DNA of 64,000 bases from Streptomyces antnestii (GCF_004005495.1 NZ_RZYA01000010.1:62001-126000), one strand, 5' to 3'. Shown: positions 1-10,511, counted from the stretch's first letter. The notes: a model not told the origin generated them from the letters alone. Made by a program: numbers and translations.

Positions 1-249
1 GGGCTCCTTGGGCAGCAGGGCCGGGAGCAGGACCTCCTGGCCGCCCATCTCGTCCATCTCCTCGCGGACGACGCGGGCGACGTTCTCCAGGACCTTCTTG
101 CCGAGCGGGAGCCACGACCAGATGCCCGCCGCCGTACGGCGCACGTACCCGGCCCGGACGAGCAGCTTGTGGTTGAGCGTCTCGGCGTCGGCCGGGTCGT
201 CACGCAGTGTCTTGACCATCAACCGGGACATGCGCTGGACCTGGGCCAT
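1..249 (-). CDS. proS: Prolyl-tRNA synthetase, N-terminal part
   Basis: Only the first 83 codons are present; the gene runs off the left edge. The translated start contains a class II synthetase N-terminus typical of bacterial Pro[21 protein letters not shown], followed by the motif 1 region ([20 protein letters not shown]) and the [15 protein letters not shown] segment. ProS charges tRNA-Pro with proline in the cytoplasm. The ATG at 249 has an AGGAG box eight bases upstream, which fixes the start. The gene lies downstream of the GNAT gene on the same strand, separated by a short GC palindrome. Confidence 0.95.
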   Translation of the reverse strand, partial: MAQVQRMSRLMVKTLRDDPADAETLNHKLLVRAGYVRRTAAGIWSWLPLGKKVLENVARVVREEMDEMGGQEVLLPALLPKEP

Positions 250-294
250 GATTTTGACTCCTGCTGCGAAAGGTAGGGATGCCCAGGAGGTTAG

Positions 295-315
295 CCGGGC
301 GCGGGCCGCGCCCGG
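295..315. terminator. GC palindrome between GNAT gene and proS
   Basis: A perfect 21-base dyad (arms 295-304 and 306-315) lies just after the GNAT stop codon and before proS. With almost no loop it would fold as an eight-base GC stem. There is no T-run, so it may be a weak terminator or an mRNA end stabiliser. Confidence 0.4.
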
Positions 316-328
316 AAATCGGCTGCGG

Positions 329-871
329 TCAGCGACGCAGCGGAAGCGCTGCGCCCATGACCGCGTAGGGCCGGGAAGCGCTGGGGAAGAGGACCTGCCG
401 GGCGAGGTCCTGGTAGCCGAGCGAGCGGTACAGGCCGCGGGCCGGGCTGTCGAAGTCGATGGCGGACAGGATCGAGCGGGGCTCGTCGGCGCTGTCCGTG
501 ATGGCGGTGATGAGGGACCGTCCGACGCCGCGGTTCTGGTAGCGGGGGTGGACGTGCAGTTCGGTGATCACGAAGGAGTCGTCGAGCCACCAGTCGAGGT
601 CGCGGGTGCGCAGATACGGCTCGACGACGGTGGACCACCAGTGGGCGCGGTCGTTCGGCATGCCGTAGACGAAGCCGACGAGGCGGCCGCTCCCCGTGTA
701 GGCGCCGAGGGCGCGCGCTCCCGGGTACGTGAGGTGCCGCAGCACGATCTGGCGGCGCACGGCGACCTCGTCGTCGCTCAGACCGAAGGCGTACGCCTGC
801 ACGGCGAGTGCCTCGTCCACGTGTGCCGCGAGGTCGAGAGGCCCGATGGTGACGACGTCGTCCTGGGTCAT
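329..871 (-). CDS. GNAT family N-acetyltransferase
   Basis: A 180-residue single-domain acetyltransferase. The acetyl-CoA binding motif A is clear: [14 protein letters not shown] at about residues 109-122, following the beta-4 strand FVITELHV. The C-terminal part has the usual [15 protein letters not shown] segment, in which the Y of the SLGY motif is the common general acid. The substrate cannot be read from sequence. It begins 40 bases after the dipeptide-type ABC ATPase gene and could be the last cistron of that operon, or a separate gene. Confidence 0.85.
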   Translation of the reverse strand: MTQDDVVTIGPLDLAAHVDEALAVQAYAFGLSDDEVAVRRQIVLRHLTYPGARALGAYTGSGRLVGFVYGMPNDRAHWWSTVVEPYLRTRDLDWWLDDSFVITELHVHPRYQNRGVGRSLITAITDSADEPRSILSAIDFDSPARGLYRSLGYQDLARQVLFPSASRPYAVMGAALPLRR

Positions 872-911
872 GACGGGGAGACTACAGGGCCGTCCGGCGG
901 CCCTCAGCTGA

Positions 912-1672
<761 letters not shown>

Positions 1673-1676
<4 letters not shown>

Positions 1677-2473
1677 CGGGGCCCTTCCAGGTCCAGGGCG
1701 GATTCGAGCCGCCGGGCGCTGTCGACGAGCGCCTCGGTGTACGGCTGCCGGGGCGCGCGCACCAGGTCGCGCACGGTGCCGTCCTCGACCGCGCGCCCGT
1801 CCTTCATCACGAGGACGCGGTCGGTGACGCGGGAGACGACGGCCAGGTCGTGGCTGACGAAGAGGACGGCCATGCCGCGCTCCCCGACGAGGGTGTCGAG
1901 CAGGACGAGCATCTCGGACTGCACGGTGACGTCGAGCGCGGTGGTCGGCTCGTCGGCGATGAGCAGGTCGGGCTCGCAGGCGAGGGCCATGGCGAGGGCG
2001 ACGCGCTGGCGCTGGCCGCCGGAGATCTCGTGCGGGAACGCGCGGGCGATGCGCCCGGGTTCGGGCAGCCTGACCTGTTCGAGGGCTTCGGCGACGGCCT
2101 TGCGGAGCGCGTCGCCCTTGAGGCCGCGGCGGCGGCGCAGGGGTTCGGCGAGCTGCCGGCCCACCCGCATCAGCGGGTCGAGCGCGGTCAGCGGCTCCTG
2201 GAAGACGATCGCGGCGGCGCGGCCCCGGACCTCGACGAGACTCTTCTCGCTCGCGCCGACGATCTGGGTGCCGTCGAGTTCGACGCTGCCGGTGGTGGTC
2301 ATGCCGTCGGGGAGGAGGCCGAGCGTGGCGAGGGTGGTGAGGGACTTGCCGGACCCGGACTCGCCGATCAGGCCGAGGCGTTCGCCCCGGTCGACGGAGA
2401 AGGTGAGGTCCGAGACGAGGGCGCGGCCGTCACTGGTGCGGATGGTGAGGTCGCGTACGTCGAGCAGGCTCAT
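1673..2473 (-). CDS. Peptide/nickel-type ABC transporter ATPase (DppD/OppD-like)
   Basis: A 266-residue ATPase from the ATG at 2473. Walker A (GESGSGKS) is at 37-44, the signature ISGGQRQRVALA starts at residue 150, and Walker B (LLIADEPTTALD) is at about 170-181. The C-terminal PRQPYTEALVDS segment is typical of oligopeptide ATPases. The open frame extends further upstream, but that part reads through the permease gene in another frame and is rejected. The ATG overlaps the permease stop by four bases. It forms a heterodimer with the next ATPase. Confidence 0.9.
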
Positions 2474-3288
2474 GCCGTCGTCCTCCTGCGCCGGGCCGGG
2501 TCGAGGGTGTCGCGCAGGCCGTCGGCGACGAGGTTGACGCCGATGACGAGCAGGACGAGGAGGATGCCGGGCGCGAGGGCGCCGGCCGGTGCCGTGGTGA
2601 ACGTCGCCTGTGCCTCCTGGAGCATGCGTCCCCACGAGGCGTTGGGCGGCGGGGCGCCGAGGCCGAGGTAGGACAGGCTGGCCTCGGCGAGGACGGCGAG
2701 GCCGAACTGGAGCGCCAGGTTGACCGCCAGGGTCGGCCAGATGTTGGGCAGGACGTGGGCGCCGACGATGCGGGGCCAGGACGTGCCGGAGGTGCGGGAC
2801 GCGGTGATGTAGTCCTGCGCGAGGACGCGCTTGACGAGGATCCGGGTCAGCCGCGCGACGATCGCGCTCTGGGCGAGACCGATCGCGATGATCGCCGAGG
2901 TGAGGGTCGCCGAGCGGGCGGAGACGATCAGCATGGCGAGCAGCAGCGTCGGGAACGCGATGAGGATGTCGAGGAACGCGGAGACGGTGTCGTCGAACCA
3001 GCCCTGGGCGAACGCCGCGACCAGGCCGAGCGTGATGCCGACGAGGGCCGCGATGGCGACGGATCCGAGGCCGGCGGCGAGCGCGATCCGGGACCCGGTC
3101 ATGAGCTGCGTCAGCAGGTCACGACCGAGCTTGTCGGTGCCGAGCAGATGAGAGCCGCCCGGCCCGGCGAGCCGCGTGCCGGAGGTGTCCGAGGCGTCGT
3201 ACGGCAGCCAGAACAGGGAGACGAGCGCGACGAGGGCGATGAGTCCGGCGAGGACGCATCCCGTCCACAGGGTCGCGGAGCGCTTCAT
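2470..3288 (-). CDS. Peptide-type ABC transporter permease (DppC-like)
   Basis: A 272-residue inner membrane permease beginning MKRSATLWTGCVLAG, with a first hydrophobic helix at about residues 8-28. The LGTDKLGRDLLTQLMTGSRI region after the first helix is diagnostic of DppC/OppC proteins. The EAA coupling motif is seen as AQDYITASRTSGTSWPRIVG, and the C-terminal segment PGILLVLLVIGVNLVADGLR is also typical. The start at 3288 was chosen because upstream in-frame sequence overlaps the partner permease in another frame and is not membrane-like. Confidence 0.9.
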   Translation of the reverse strand: MKRSATLWTGCVLAGLIALVALVSLFWLPYDASDTSGTRLAGPGGSHLLGTDKLGRDLLTQLMTGSRIALAAGLGSVAIAALVGITLGLVAAFAQGWFDDTVSAFLDILIAFPTLLLAMLIVSARSATLTSAIIAIGLAQSAIVARLTRILVKRVLAQDYITASRTSGTSWPRIVGAHVLPNIWPTLAVNLALQFGLAVLAEASLSYLGLGAPPPNASWGRMLQEAQATFTTAPAGALAPGILLVLLVIGVNLVADGLRDTLDPARRRRTTA

Positions 3289-4250
3289 CGGGCACCTCCC
3301 GAGAGCCGGCCGCGCAGGCGCGGGTCGATGGCGCGCTGCACGAGGTCGGCGGCGAAGCCGATGAGCAGCACGGCCAGGGTGGAGACGAACAGGACGCCCT
3401 GGATGACGGGGTAGTCGTGCTGGGCGATGCCGGTGGCGAGGAGGGAGCCGAGCCCCGGCAGCGCGAACACGGACTCGACGACGACGGCGCCGAGGAGGGT
3501 CGACGCCAGTTCGATGCCGAGGATCGAGATGACCGGCACGGAGGCGTTGCGCAGTCCGTGGCGCCACATGGCCTGGCCGAAGGACGAGCCGAGGGCGCGC
3601 GAGGTGCGCAGGTAGTCGCTGTCGAGGACGTCGAGGGTCGCGGACCGTACGTAGCGGATCAGGGACGCCGACATGACGAGGGCGATGGTGACGACGGGCA
3701 GGACGAGCGAGCGGATCGCCTGGGCCGGGTCGGACCAGCCGTCCTGCGGGAACCCGCCGGACGGCAGCCAGCCCGCGTTCAGCGCGAACACGACGACGAG
3801 GATCATGCCGAGCCAGAACACCGGGACAGCGATGCCCAGTTGGGACACCCCGCTGAGCAGGGCGCCGTACCAGGTCCGGCGCTTGTGCGCGGCGACGAAA
3901 CCGGCCGGGACCGCGATCAGCACGGCGAGCACGAACGCGGACAGGGTCAGCGGCACGGTGACGCTCAGGCGCTGTACGACCTCGGGGCCGACCGGCAGCG
4001 AGCTGACGAAGGACGTGCCGAGGTCGCCGGTGGCGAGCTGCCCGATCCAGTGGGTGAACTGTTCGGGCAGCGGCCGGTCGGAGCCGATGGAGTGCCGCGC
4101 CGCCGCGATCTGCTCCGGCGACGCGCCCACGGAGGTGAGCGCGTTCGCCGGGTCGCCGGGCAGCATCCTCAGGAGCACGAAGAGGACGATGCTCGCGAGG
4201 ACGAGGGAGACGACGAGGAAGGCGAGGCGGCGCAGGAGGTAGCCGGTCAT
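3285..4250 (-). CDS. Peptide-type ABC transporter permease (DppB-like)
   Basis: A 321-residue permease starting MTGYLLRRLAFLVVS. It shows the DppB-type N-terminus (LLRMLPGDPANALTS, about residues 28-42), five or six hydrophobic segments, and the coupling loop DYLRTSRALGSSFGQAMWRH. The end YPVIQGVLFVSTLAVLLIGF is characteristic of the family. Its start codon overlaps the stop of the binding-protein gene, and its own end overlaps the DppC-like gene, so the transporter genes are closely coupled. Confidence 0.9.
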   Translation of the reverse strand: MTGYLLRRLAFLVVSLVLASIVLFVLLRMLPGDPANALTSVGASPEQIAAARHSIGSDRPLPEQFTHWIGQLATGDLGTSFVSSLPVGPEVVQRLSVTVPLTLSAFVLAVLIAVPAGFVAAHKRRTWYGALLSGVSQLGIAVPVFWLGMILVVVFALNAGWLPSGGFPQDGWSDPAQAIRSLVLPVVTIALVMSASLIRYVRSATLDVLDSDYLRTSRALGSSFGQAMWRHGLRNASVPVISILGIELASTLLGAVVVESVFALPGLGSLLATGIAQHDYPVIQGVLFVSTLAVLLIGFAADLVQRAIDPRLRGRLSGGAR

Positions 4251-5770
4251 CAGCCCTTCTTGATGTCGTACGCGAAGAACTGCGAGTTGAGGCCGTTGAG
4301 CGGGTAGCCGGACACCTTGCTGCTCGCGACGACGATCTGCGGGTACAGGTAGAGCCAGTCGCTGGCGGCGTCCTCGGCGGTCTTTCGGTTGACCTTCTTG
4401 AGGAGCTCGGTCTGCGCCTGCGTGGTCGACGCCTTCTCGGCGTCCGCGACCCACTGGGTGACCTGCTTGTTGTCGTAGCCCCAGTAGAAGTCGGGGTTGC
4501 CGTACCAGACGACGTCGCGGTCGTTGACGTGCTCCTGGAGCGTGGCCGTGAAGTCGTGGTTCTTGTAGACCTTCGTGTACCACTCGTCGGGCGTGATCGT
4601 GTTGATCTTGACGGTGATGCCGACCTTGGCGAGCTGCGACTTGATGAAGGTGGCGGCCGTGGGGTGCGGGTCGTAGTTCGGGGTGTCCAGCGTGAAGCTG
4701 AAGCCCTTCTCGTAACCCGCCTCCTTCAGGAGCTTCTTGGCCTTCGCCGTGTCGTACGCGTTGACCTTGGTCAGGTCCTCGTACCAGGGGTCGGTGGGCG
4801 GCACCATCGACCCGATCTGCTTGCCGTAGCCGCCCCAGACGGATTCGAGGAGCTTCTTGTCGTCGATCGCGGACGAGACGGCCTGGCGGACCTTGACGTC
4901 CGTGAACGGCTTGGCCTTGTCGTTGAAGGCGAGGAGCAGCTTGGTCGTCGAATTGCCGTCGGTGACCTTGTAGTTCTGGTTGGACTTGAACTGGTCGAGG
5001 GCGTCGGGCGACTGCTCGCTGGTCACGACGTCGACGGCGTTCGTCAGGAGCGCGTTGTTCAGCGCCGTCGCGTCCTTGTAGTAGTGGAAGACGGCCTGCT
5101 TGTTCGTGGTGGCGGTGCCCCAGTAGCCGGCGAAGCGGTCGAGGCTCAGGGCGGAGCCGCGGGTCCACTTGTTCAGCTTGTACGGGCCGGTGCCGTCCTC
5201 GCTGGTCTTCAGGTTCTTCGCCTGGTCGTTGATGATCCAGACGTAGGAGAGGTTGTAGACGAAGGAGATCGACTTCTGCTTCAGCGTGACCTTCACGGTC
5301 TGCGCGTCGGGGGTGTCGATCGTCTTGATGACCTCGAGGTTGGACTTGCGCGCGGACTGCGAGTCCGGCGCGATCACCTTCTCCAGGCTGTACTTGACGT
5401 CCTTGCTGGTCAGCGCCTTGCCACTGTGGAACTTCACGCCGTCGCGCAGGGTGAAGGTGTAGGTGAGGCCGTCCGGGGAGACCTTGTAGTCCCGGGCGAG
5501 GAGCTTGTCGACCTTGCCGTCGTCGGTGAGCTTGAACAGGCCCTCGTAGACGTTGCCGTTGAGCGCCTCGGTGACGCCCTGGCCGCCGCCCGCGGTGTTG
5601 TCGAGGTTCTGCGGCTCGTACAGGGAACCGATGTTGACGGTGGCGTTCTTGTCGTACGCGCCGCCGCCGCTGCTGTTGTTGTTGCCGCCGGATCCGCCGC
5701 AGGCGGCGAGGGTCACGGCGAGGGCGACGGTGAGCACACCGGCGGACAGGGGCTTCTTGGGGAGGTTCAT
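4250..5770 (-). CDS. Peptide-type ABC transporter substrate-binding lipoprotein
   Basis: A 506-residue family 5 solute-binding protein. The signal peptide ends in the lipobox LAAC with the acylated Cys at residue 24, followed by a Gly/Ser/Asn linker. The family features YTFTLRDGVKFHSGKALTSKD and the later RQAVSSAIDDKKLL stretch are clear. It would sit on the outer face of the membrane and deliver a peptide, nickel complex or similar ligand to the two permeases. The ligand cannot be assigned. It is 46 bases downstream of the DUF1684 gene. Confidence 0.9.
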   Translation of the reverse strand: MNLPKKPLSAGVLTVALAVTLAACGGSGGNNNSSGGGAYDKNATVNIGSLYEPQNLDNTAGGGQGVTEALNGNVYEGLFKLTDDGKVDKLLARDYKVSPDGLTYTFTLRDGVKFHSGKALTSKDVKYSLEKVIAPDSQSARKSNLEVIKTIDTPDAQTVKVTLKQKSISFVYNLSYVWIINDQAKNLKTSEDGTGPYKLNKWTRGSALSLDRFAGYWGTATTNKQAVFHYYKDATALNNALLTNAVDVVTSEQSPDALDQFKSNQNYKVTDGNSTTKLLLAFNDKAKPFTDVKVRQAVSSAIDDKKLLESVWGGYGKQIGSMVPPTDPWYEDLTKVNAYDTAKAKKLLKEAGYEKGFSFTLDTPNYDPHPTAATFIKSQLAKVGITVKINTITPDEWYTKVYKNHDFTATLQEHVNDRDVVWYGNPDFYWGYDNKQVTQWVADAEKASTTQAQTELLKKVNRKTAEDAASDWLYLYPQIVVASSKVSGYPLNGLNSQFFAYDIKKG

Positions 5771-5816
5771 GGGACTGCCTTCGTACGGGCGCGGGGAGGG
5801 GACGGGAGCGCGGGGA

Positions 5817-6530
5817 TCAGTGCTGGTCGGCGAAGCCGTCGCGGAAGACCGGAAGCTTCTCGCCCGCCTCGACGGGCAGGTGGAAGCGGTTCTGTCGCGG
5901 CGGCATCGGACAGTTGTACTGATCGGAGAACCCGCACGGCGGCACGAACGCGCGGTTGAAGTCGAGGCGGACCCGGTCCTCGCCCGCGTGCTCGACGAAG
6001 AGGAAGCGGCCCGCGCCGTAGGTGCCCGATCCGTTGGTCGGGTCGCCGAAGACGAGCAGCAGCGTGCCGTCGTCGTCGAAGGCGGAGAGGGTGTACTCGG
6101 TGCCGTCGACGGTCACGGCGATGTCGCCGGGGACGACCTTGTCGCGGGTGCCGCCGTTGTCGCGCAGGTGCTCGAAGGCCACGCTGCGGGCGCCCTCGAC
6201 GGGCGTGTACGTGGCGTCGAGGACCCAGGCCGGGTCGTACGGGAAGGTGTCGACGCGCTCGAAGGCCGTCAGGGCCGGGGAGTTCGCGTCCCAGAAGCGC
6301 AGGCCGTGCTCGGGTTCGCCGGTGACCATGTCGGTGCGCTCGAGGGCGGTGACGGTCACGCCGTCGGGGAGGTCCGCGCGGGCGGCGTCCAGGTCGGGGA
6401 GCTCGCCGGCGGGCAGCCAGCGGGTCTCGACGAGCGCGAGGTTTCCGGTGGGGGCCGTGACGGAGCGGCGGCGGTCGGCACGCCATTCCTGCCAGGCGGC
6501 GATGCCGGAATCGGACCCGGGAGCAGACAT
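5817..6530 (-). CDS. DUF1684 domain protein
   Basis: A 237-residue cytoplasmic protein without signal peptide. The conserved C-terminal block (FNRAFVPPCGFSDQYNCPMP, then RQNRFHLPVEAGEK) identifies DUF1684, a family of unknown biochemical role. It is the first gene of the operon with the peptide-type importer, so a link to handling the imported compound is plausible but only inferred. An ATG at 6530 is used. The region upstream has a TTGACA hexamer and an inverted repeat that could control the whole operon. Confidence 0.85.
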   Translation of the reverse strand: MSAPGSDSGIAAWQEWRADRRRSVTAPTGNLALVETRWLPAGELPDLDAARADLPDGVTVTALERTDMVTGEPEHGLRFWDANSPALTAFERVDTFPYDPAWVLDATYTPVEGARSVAFEHLRDNGGTRDKVVPGDIAVTVDGTEYTLSAFDDDGTLLLVFGDPTNGSGTYGAGRFLFVEHAGEDRVRLDFNRAFVPPCGFSDQYNCPMPPRQNRFHLPVEAGEKLPVFRDGFADQH

Positions 6531-6557
6531 CGTGTGGCACCTACACTCAGTGAAGAT

Positions 6558-6604
6558 TGAACCAAAGCTTCCCCTTTATGGTTCATAAGTCTCACTAATG
6601 TCAA
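6558..6604 (-). promoter_or_regulatory. Putative promoter/operator of the DUF1684-peptide ABC operon
   Basis: On the minus strand a TTGACA hexamer (plus 6599-6604) is followed by AT-rich sequence and a perfect inverted repeat, TGAACCA (6558-6564) and TGGTTCA (6579-6585) with a 14-base spacer. This AT-rich block stands out in the local composition. The -10 element is not clear (CATAAA lies 18 bases after TTGACA). The repeat would overlap the -10/start region, as expected for a repressor site. Confidence 0.45.
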
Positions 6605-6682
6605 ACCGTGTCGAACAGCTGAGACAGGGGGACACGTGGGGCGAGGTGGGCGCGGGCCGGAGTGGACCGGAGTGGGCGCGGG

Positions 6683-7531
6683 TCAGAACAGGACGCTCAT
6701 GAACGCGCCGACTTCCTCGAAGCCGACCCGTCGGTACGCGGCCCGCGCCGGGGTGTTGAAGTCGTTCACGTACAGGCTGACCAGCGGCGCGACATCCGCG
6801 AGCGCATAGCGCAGGACGGCCGCCATGCCGGGGGCGGCGAGGCCCCGGCCGCGGTACTCGGGGGCGATCCACACGCCCTGGATCTGGCAGGCTCGCGTCG
6901 TCGCGGCGCCGATCTCGGCCTTGAAGACGACCTTGCCGTGCTCATCGAGCCGGGCGAACGAGCGCCCCGAACCGACCAGTTCCGCCACCCGCGCCTGGTA
7001 CAGCAGGCCCCCGTCACCGGCGAGCGGCGAGACGCCGACCTCCTCGGTGAACATCGCCACACACGCCGGCATGATCGTCTCCATCTCGTCCTTGCGGACG
7101 CGGCGGACGTACGGGTCCGGGGCGATGTCGCCAGGGAGCCGGTCGGTGACCATGAGGGGCTGCTGGGCGCGGACCTCACGGGCGGGGCCCCAGTTCGGTT
7201 CGAGCAGCCGCCACAGCTGGGCGGTGGGCTCGGCGGGGCCGACGATGGAGGAACAGCGGCGGCCGGCCCGGCGCGCGCGGTCCGCGAACCCGCGCACGGC
7301 CCTCGGGGTGGCGCAGATCGGGACGAGGTTCGCGCCCGCGTAGCAGAGGGACTCCAGCATCCCGTCCTCGTACCAGCCCCACATCTCGCCGCCGAGGCGC
7401 CACGGGTCGAGGCCCGCGACCTGGACGCGGGATGTCACGAAGGCGTTGGCGACCGGCTCGCGGTCGAGCACGGCGAGCGCGGCGTCGAGGTCACTCGGAT
7501 CGAGGACCCGGGTGGTGGTCTGAGTCAACAA
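6683..7531 (-). CDS. GNAT family N-acetyltransferase, two-domain type
   Basis: A 282-residue protein from a TTG at 7531 (reading MLTQTTTRVLDPSDL). An in-frame GTG 15 bases upstream is possible, but a GAGG box sits nine bases before the TTG. The N-terminal half is a DUF4081-like extension (EPVANAFVTSRVQVAG; WRLGGEMWGWYEDG). The C-terminal half is a GNAT domain with acetyl-CoA motif PEYRGRGLAAPGMAAVLRYA at about 223-242 and the ending SLYVNDFNTPARAAYRRVGF. The substrate is unknown. It lies next to ispG, an arrangement I associate with Streptomyces. Confidence 0.85.
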   Translation of the reverse strand: MLTQTTTRVLDPSDLDAALAVLDREPVANAFVTSRVQVAGLDPWRLGGEMWGWYEDGMLESLCYAGANLVPICATPRAVRGFADRARRAGRRCSSIVGPAEPTAQLWRLLEPNWGPAREVRAQQPLMVTDRLPGDIAPDPYVRRVRKDEMETIMPACVAMFTEEVGVSPLAGDGGLLYQARVAELVGSGRSFARLDEHGKVVFKAEIGAATTRACQIQGVWIAPEYRGRGLAAPGMAAVLRYALADVAPLVSLYVNDFNTPARAAYRRVGFEEVGAFMSVLF

Positions 7532-7628
7532 GTGCGGGGGCCTCACGGCGGGGCGGGACGAGTCTGCTGGTCTCCGCACTTTACCCGGCGGGGTTGCGGG
7601 GGGCGCTCCCGTGTGCGGGGTTCTTGCT

Positions 7629-7823
7629 GCTGGGGAGGCTGCGGCGCCGTCGTGGCTGGTCGCGCCCACGCGGCGGAGCCGCAAAATGTCACAGCCCCGC
7701 GCCCCTGGAGGCATGCGGCTTCGCCGCTGTGCCTCCAGCGGGGAGATGCCGCCCGCAGGGCGTGCATCTCAGGGGCGCGGGGAACTGCGCGACCAGCCAC
7801 ACACAACCTGCAGCCGCCCCAGA
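7629..7823. repeat. Structured intergenic palindromic repeat
   Basis: This fills most of the 328-base gap between ispG and the GNAT gene. Perfect outer arms (7652-7665 with 7787-7800) enclose second arms (7695-7706 with 7771-7782). Inside are three local hairpins: 7670-7682, 7705-7738 and 7743-7770. Imperfect pairing continues outward to about 7629 and 7823. The core GCGCGACCAGCCAC and the GGGGCGCGGGGAACTG segment match a dispersed intergenic element I recognise from Streptomyces genomes. No protein is encoded. It could end or stabilise the ispG transcript. Confidence 0.7.
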
Positions 7824-7859
7824 ACAGGCACCCGGCACCCCGCACCGGGCGCCGCGGCG

Positions 7860-9017
7860 TCAGCCCGCGATCGCGACCGTCGGCTCGCCCGAGGCGACGC
7901 CGTCCTTCTCCATCTGCTCGGCGATCTTCAGCGCCTCTTCGATGAGGGTCTCGACGATCTTCGACTCGGGGACGGTCTTGATGACCTCGCCCTTGACGAA
8001 GATCTGGCCCTTGCCGTTGCCGGAGGCGACGCCGAGGTCGGCCTCGCGGGCCTCGCCCGGGCCGTTCACGACGCAGCCCATGACGGCGACGCGCAGCGGC
8101 ACCTCCATGCCGTCGAGGCCGGCGGTGACCTCTTCGGCGAGCTTGTAGACGTCGACCTGGGCGCGGCCGCAGGACGGGCAGGAGACGATCTCCAGGCGGC
8201 GCGGCTTGAGGTTCAGCGACTCCAGGATCTGGTTGCCGACCTTGATCTCCTCGACGGGCGGGGCCGACAGGGACACCCGGATCGTGTCGCCGATGCCCTC
8301 GGAGAGCAGCGCACCGAACGCGACGGCGGACTTGATCGTGCCCTGGAACGCGGGGCCCGCCTCGGTGACGCCGAGGTGCAGCGGGTAGTCGCACTGGGCG
8401 GCGAGCTGCCGGTACGCGTTCACCATGACGACCGGGTCGTTGTGCTTGACCGAGATCTTGATGTCGCGGAAGCCGTGCTCCTCGAAGAGGGACGCCTCCC
8501 ACAGGGCGGACTCGACGAGCGCCTCGGGGGTGGCCTTGCCGTACTTCTTCAGGAGACGGGCGTCGAGCGAGCCCGCGTTCACGCCGATGCGGATCGGGGT
8601 GCCCGCGTCCTTCGCGGCGCGCGCGATCTCCTTGACCTTGTCGTCGAACTGCTTGATGTTGCCCGGGTTCACGCGGACCGCGGCGCAGCCGGCGTCGATG
8701 GCGGCGAAGACGTACTTCGGCTGGAAGTGGATGTCCGCGATCACGGGGATCTGCGACTTCTTCGCGATGACGGCGAGCGCGTCGGCGTCGTCCTGCGTGG
8801 GACAGGCGACCCGGACGATCTGGCAGCCGGACGCGGTGAGCTCGGCGATCTGCTGGAGCGTGGCGCCGATGTCGGACGTGCGGGTCGTCGTCATGGACTG
8901 CACCGACACGGGTGCGTCCCCGCCGACCGCCACGGTGCCGACCTGGATCTGCCGGCTCTTGCGGCGCTCGGCGAGCTTGGTCGGAACGGACGGCATGCCG
9001 AGAGAAATCGCGGTCAT
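7860..9017 (-). CDS. ispG: 4-hydroxy-3-methylbut-2-enyl diphosphate synthase
   Basis: A 385-residue 4Fe-4S enzyme of the MEP isoprenoid pathway, converting MEcPP to HMBPP. The TIM-barrel part is recognisable ([32 protein letters not shown]). The cluster-binding cysteines are in [11 protein letters not shown] (about residues 277-287) and [14 protein letters not shown] (about 310-323). The start [14 protein letters not shown] at 9017 was preferred to an ATG 48 bases upstream because that N-terminus is the one familiar from Streptomyces IspG and gives the normal length. It shares the neighbourhood with dxr of the same pathway. Confidence 0.97.
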   Translation of the reverse strand: MTAISLGMPSVPTKLAERRKSRQIQVGTVAVGGDAPVSVQSMTTTRTSDIGATLQQIAELTASGCQIVRVACPTQDDADALAVIAKKSQIPVIADIHFQPKYVFAAIDAGCAAVRVNPGNIKQFDDKVKEIARAAKDAGTPIRIGVNAGSLDARLLKKYGKATPEALVESALWEASLFEEHGFRDIKISVKHNDPVVMVNAYRQLAAQCDYPLHLGVTEAGPAFQGTIKSAVAFGALLSEGIGDTIRVSLSAPPVEEIKVGNQILESLNLKPRRLEIVSCPSCGRAQVDVYKLAEEVTAGLDGMEVPLRVAVMGCVVNGPGEAREADLGVASGNGKGQIFVKGEVIKTVPESKIVETLIEEALKIAEQMEKDGVASGEPTVAIAG

Positions 9018-9160
9018 CTGCTGTGCAACCCCAAGGTGTGGAATCGAGACCCGAGAACGAGACACGGATCGGCGTCCCGTGGTGAGCGGGCTCCAGGATT
9101 CGAGATTACGTCACCGGCCTGGGCCGGAGCACATCACGTCCGGAACTCCACCCAAAGGTA

Positions 9161-9191
9161 GGCGGCCAGGCACAGACCATGCCTGGCCGCC
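9161..9191 (-). terminator. Terminator after rseP
   Basis: A perfect 12-base GC-rich stem (9161-9172 with 9180-9191) has a seven-base loop, 15 bases past the rseP stop codon and before ispG. On the minus strand it is followed by a short T-containing stretch. It separates the dxr-rseP transcript from ispG. Confidence 0.75.
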
Positions 9192-9206
9192 CATAACGAT
9201 GGGTAA

Positions 9207-10511
9207 CTATGTGATTTTGACCGGATTTACCACGTCCGCGATCAGCACGAGGACGGTGAAGCAGACGAAGATCCCCGCCACCACATAGGCCACCGGCATC
9301 AGCTTCGCCACGTCGAACGGGCCGGGGTCGGGGCGTCTGAAGACCTTGGCCACGTGCCGGCGGAGCGACTCCCACAGGGCGCCGGCGATGTGGCCGCCGT
9401 CCAGGGGGAGCAGCGGCAGCATGTTGAAGAGGAACAGCGACAGGTTGAAGCCCGCGACGAGCATCAGGGACATGCCGAGCTGCTGGGTGGCCGGGATGTC
9501 CAGGTTGAAGATCTCCCCGCCGACCCGGGCCGCGCCGACCACGCCCATGGGCGAGTCCGGTTCACGGGGGCCGTTGCCGAAGGCGGCGTCCCACAGGGCC
9601 GGGATCTTCCCCGGCAGCGCGGCGAGCGAGTGCACGGAGTCGTCGACGCGGTCGCCCATCCAGGTCACGGACTCGCCGAAGTCCAGGCGTACGACTCCGG
9701 TGGCGGCGCTGAAGCCGAGGAAGCCGGCGTTGACGTACTGGCCCTTGACGATCTGGCCGCTGCTGTCCTTCTTCGCCACCTGGTTGGTGGCGATCTTGGC
9801 GTGCAGGACCTTCTCGTGGCCGTCGCGCAGGACGACGATGTCGACGGTCCTGCCGGGGTTGGCGCGGATCTCGTCGGAGAGGGTGTTCCACCGCTCGGTC
9901 TTCACGCCGTCGAACGAGACGATCTTATCCTTGGCCCGGAGCCCTGCCGCGGCGGCCGGGGACGCGGGGTCGGACTTCTTGCAGGTGTCGCGCTTCTCAC
10001 TCTGCTTGACCACGCACTTCTGCACCTCGCTGACCGTGGTGGTCTCCTGGGTGGTGCCGAAGCCCATCAGGACCGTGAGGAACAGGCCGAACGCGAGGAT
10101 CAGGTTCATGAACGGGCCCGCGAACATCACGATGACCCTCTTCCACGGCTTGCGCGTGTAGAAGAGGCGGTCCTCGTCGCCCGGTTCGACCTCCTCGAAG
10201 GCCGCGGCGCGCGCGTCCTCGACCATGCTGCGCAGCGGTGACGTCGAGCGGGACTCGATGCGTCCGTCCGGGCCGGGCGGGAACATGCCGATCATGCGGA
10301 TGTAGCCGCCGAGCGGGACCGCCTTGACGCCGTACTCCGTCTCGCCCTTCTTGCGCGACCAGATCGTCGGGCCGAAGCCGACCATGTACTGCGGCACGCG
10401 GATCTTGAAGAGCTTCGCGGTCGACAGATGTCCCAGCTCGTGCCAGGCGATCGAGATGAGCAGCCCGATCGCGAAGACGACTATGCCGAGGATCATCATC
10501 AGGGTCGTCAT
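9207..10511 (-). CDS. rseP: Site-2 intramembrane metalloprotease (RseP/RasP type)
   Basis: A 434-residue membrane protein with the zinc motif HELGH at residues 24-28 inside the first transmembrane helix, a PDZ domain in the middle ([20 protein letters not shown]) and the third metal ligand motif [12 protein letters not shown] near residue 390. Such enzymes cut transmembrane anti-sigma factors or signal-peptide remnants within the bilayer. The ATG at 10511 overlaps the dxr stop by four bases (ATGA), giving translational coupling. Upstream in-frame codons belong to dxr in another frame and are discarded. Confidence 0.93.
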   Translation of the reverse strand: MTTLMMILGIVVFAIGLLISIAWHELGHLSTAKLFKIRVPQYMVGFGPTIWSRKKGETEYGVKAVPLGGYIRMIGMFPPGPDGRIESRSTSPLRSMVEDARAAAFEEVEPGDEDRLFYTRKPWKRVIVMFAGPFMNLILAFGLFLTVLMGFGTTQETTTVSEVQKCVVKQSEKRDTCKKSDPASPAAAAGLRAKDKIVSFDGVKTERWNTLSDEIRANPGRTVDIVVLRDGHEKVLHAKIATNQVAKKDSSGQIVKGQYVNAGFLGFSAATGVVRLDFGESVTWMGDRVDDSVHSLAALPGKIPALWDAAFGNGPREPDSPMGVVGAARVGGEIFNLDIPATQQLGMSLMLVAGFNLSLFLFNMLPLLPLDGGHIAGALWESLRRHVAKVFRRPDPGPFDVAKLMPVAYVVAGIFVCFTVLVLIADVVNPVKIT

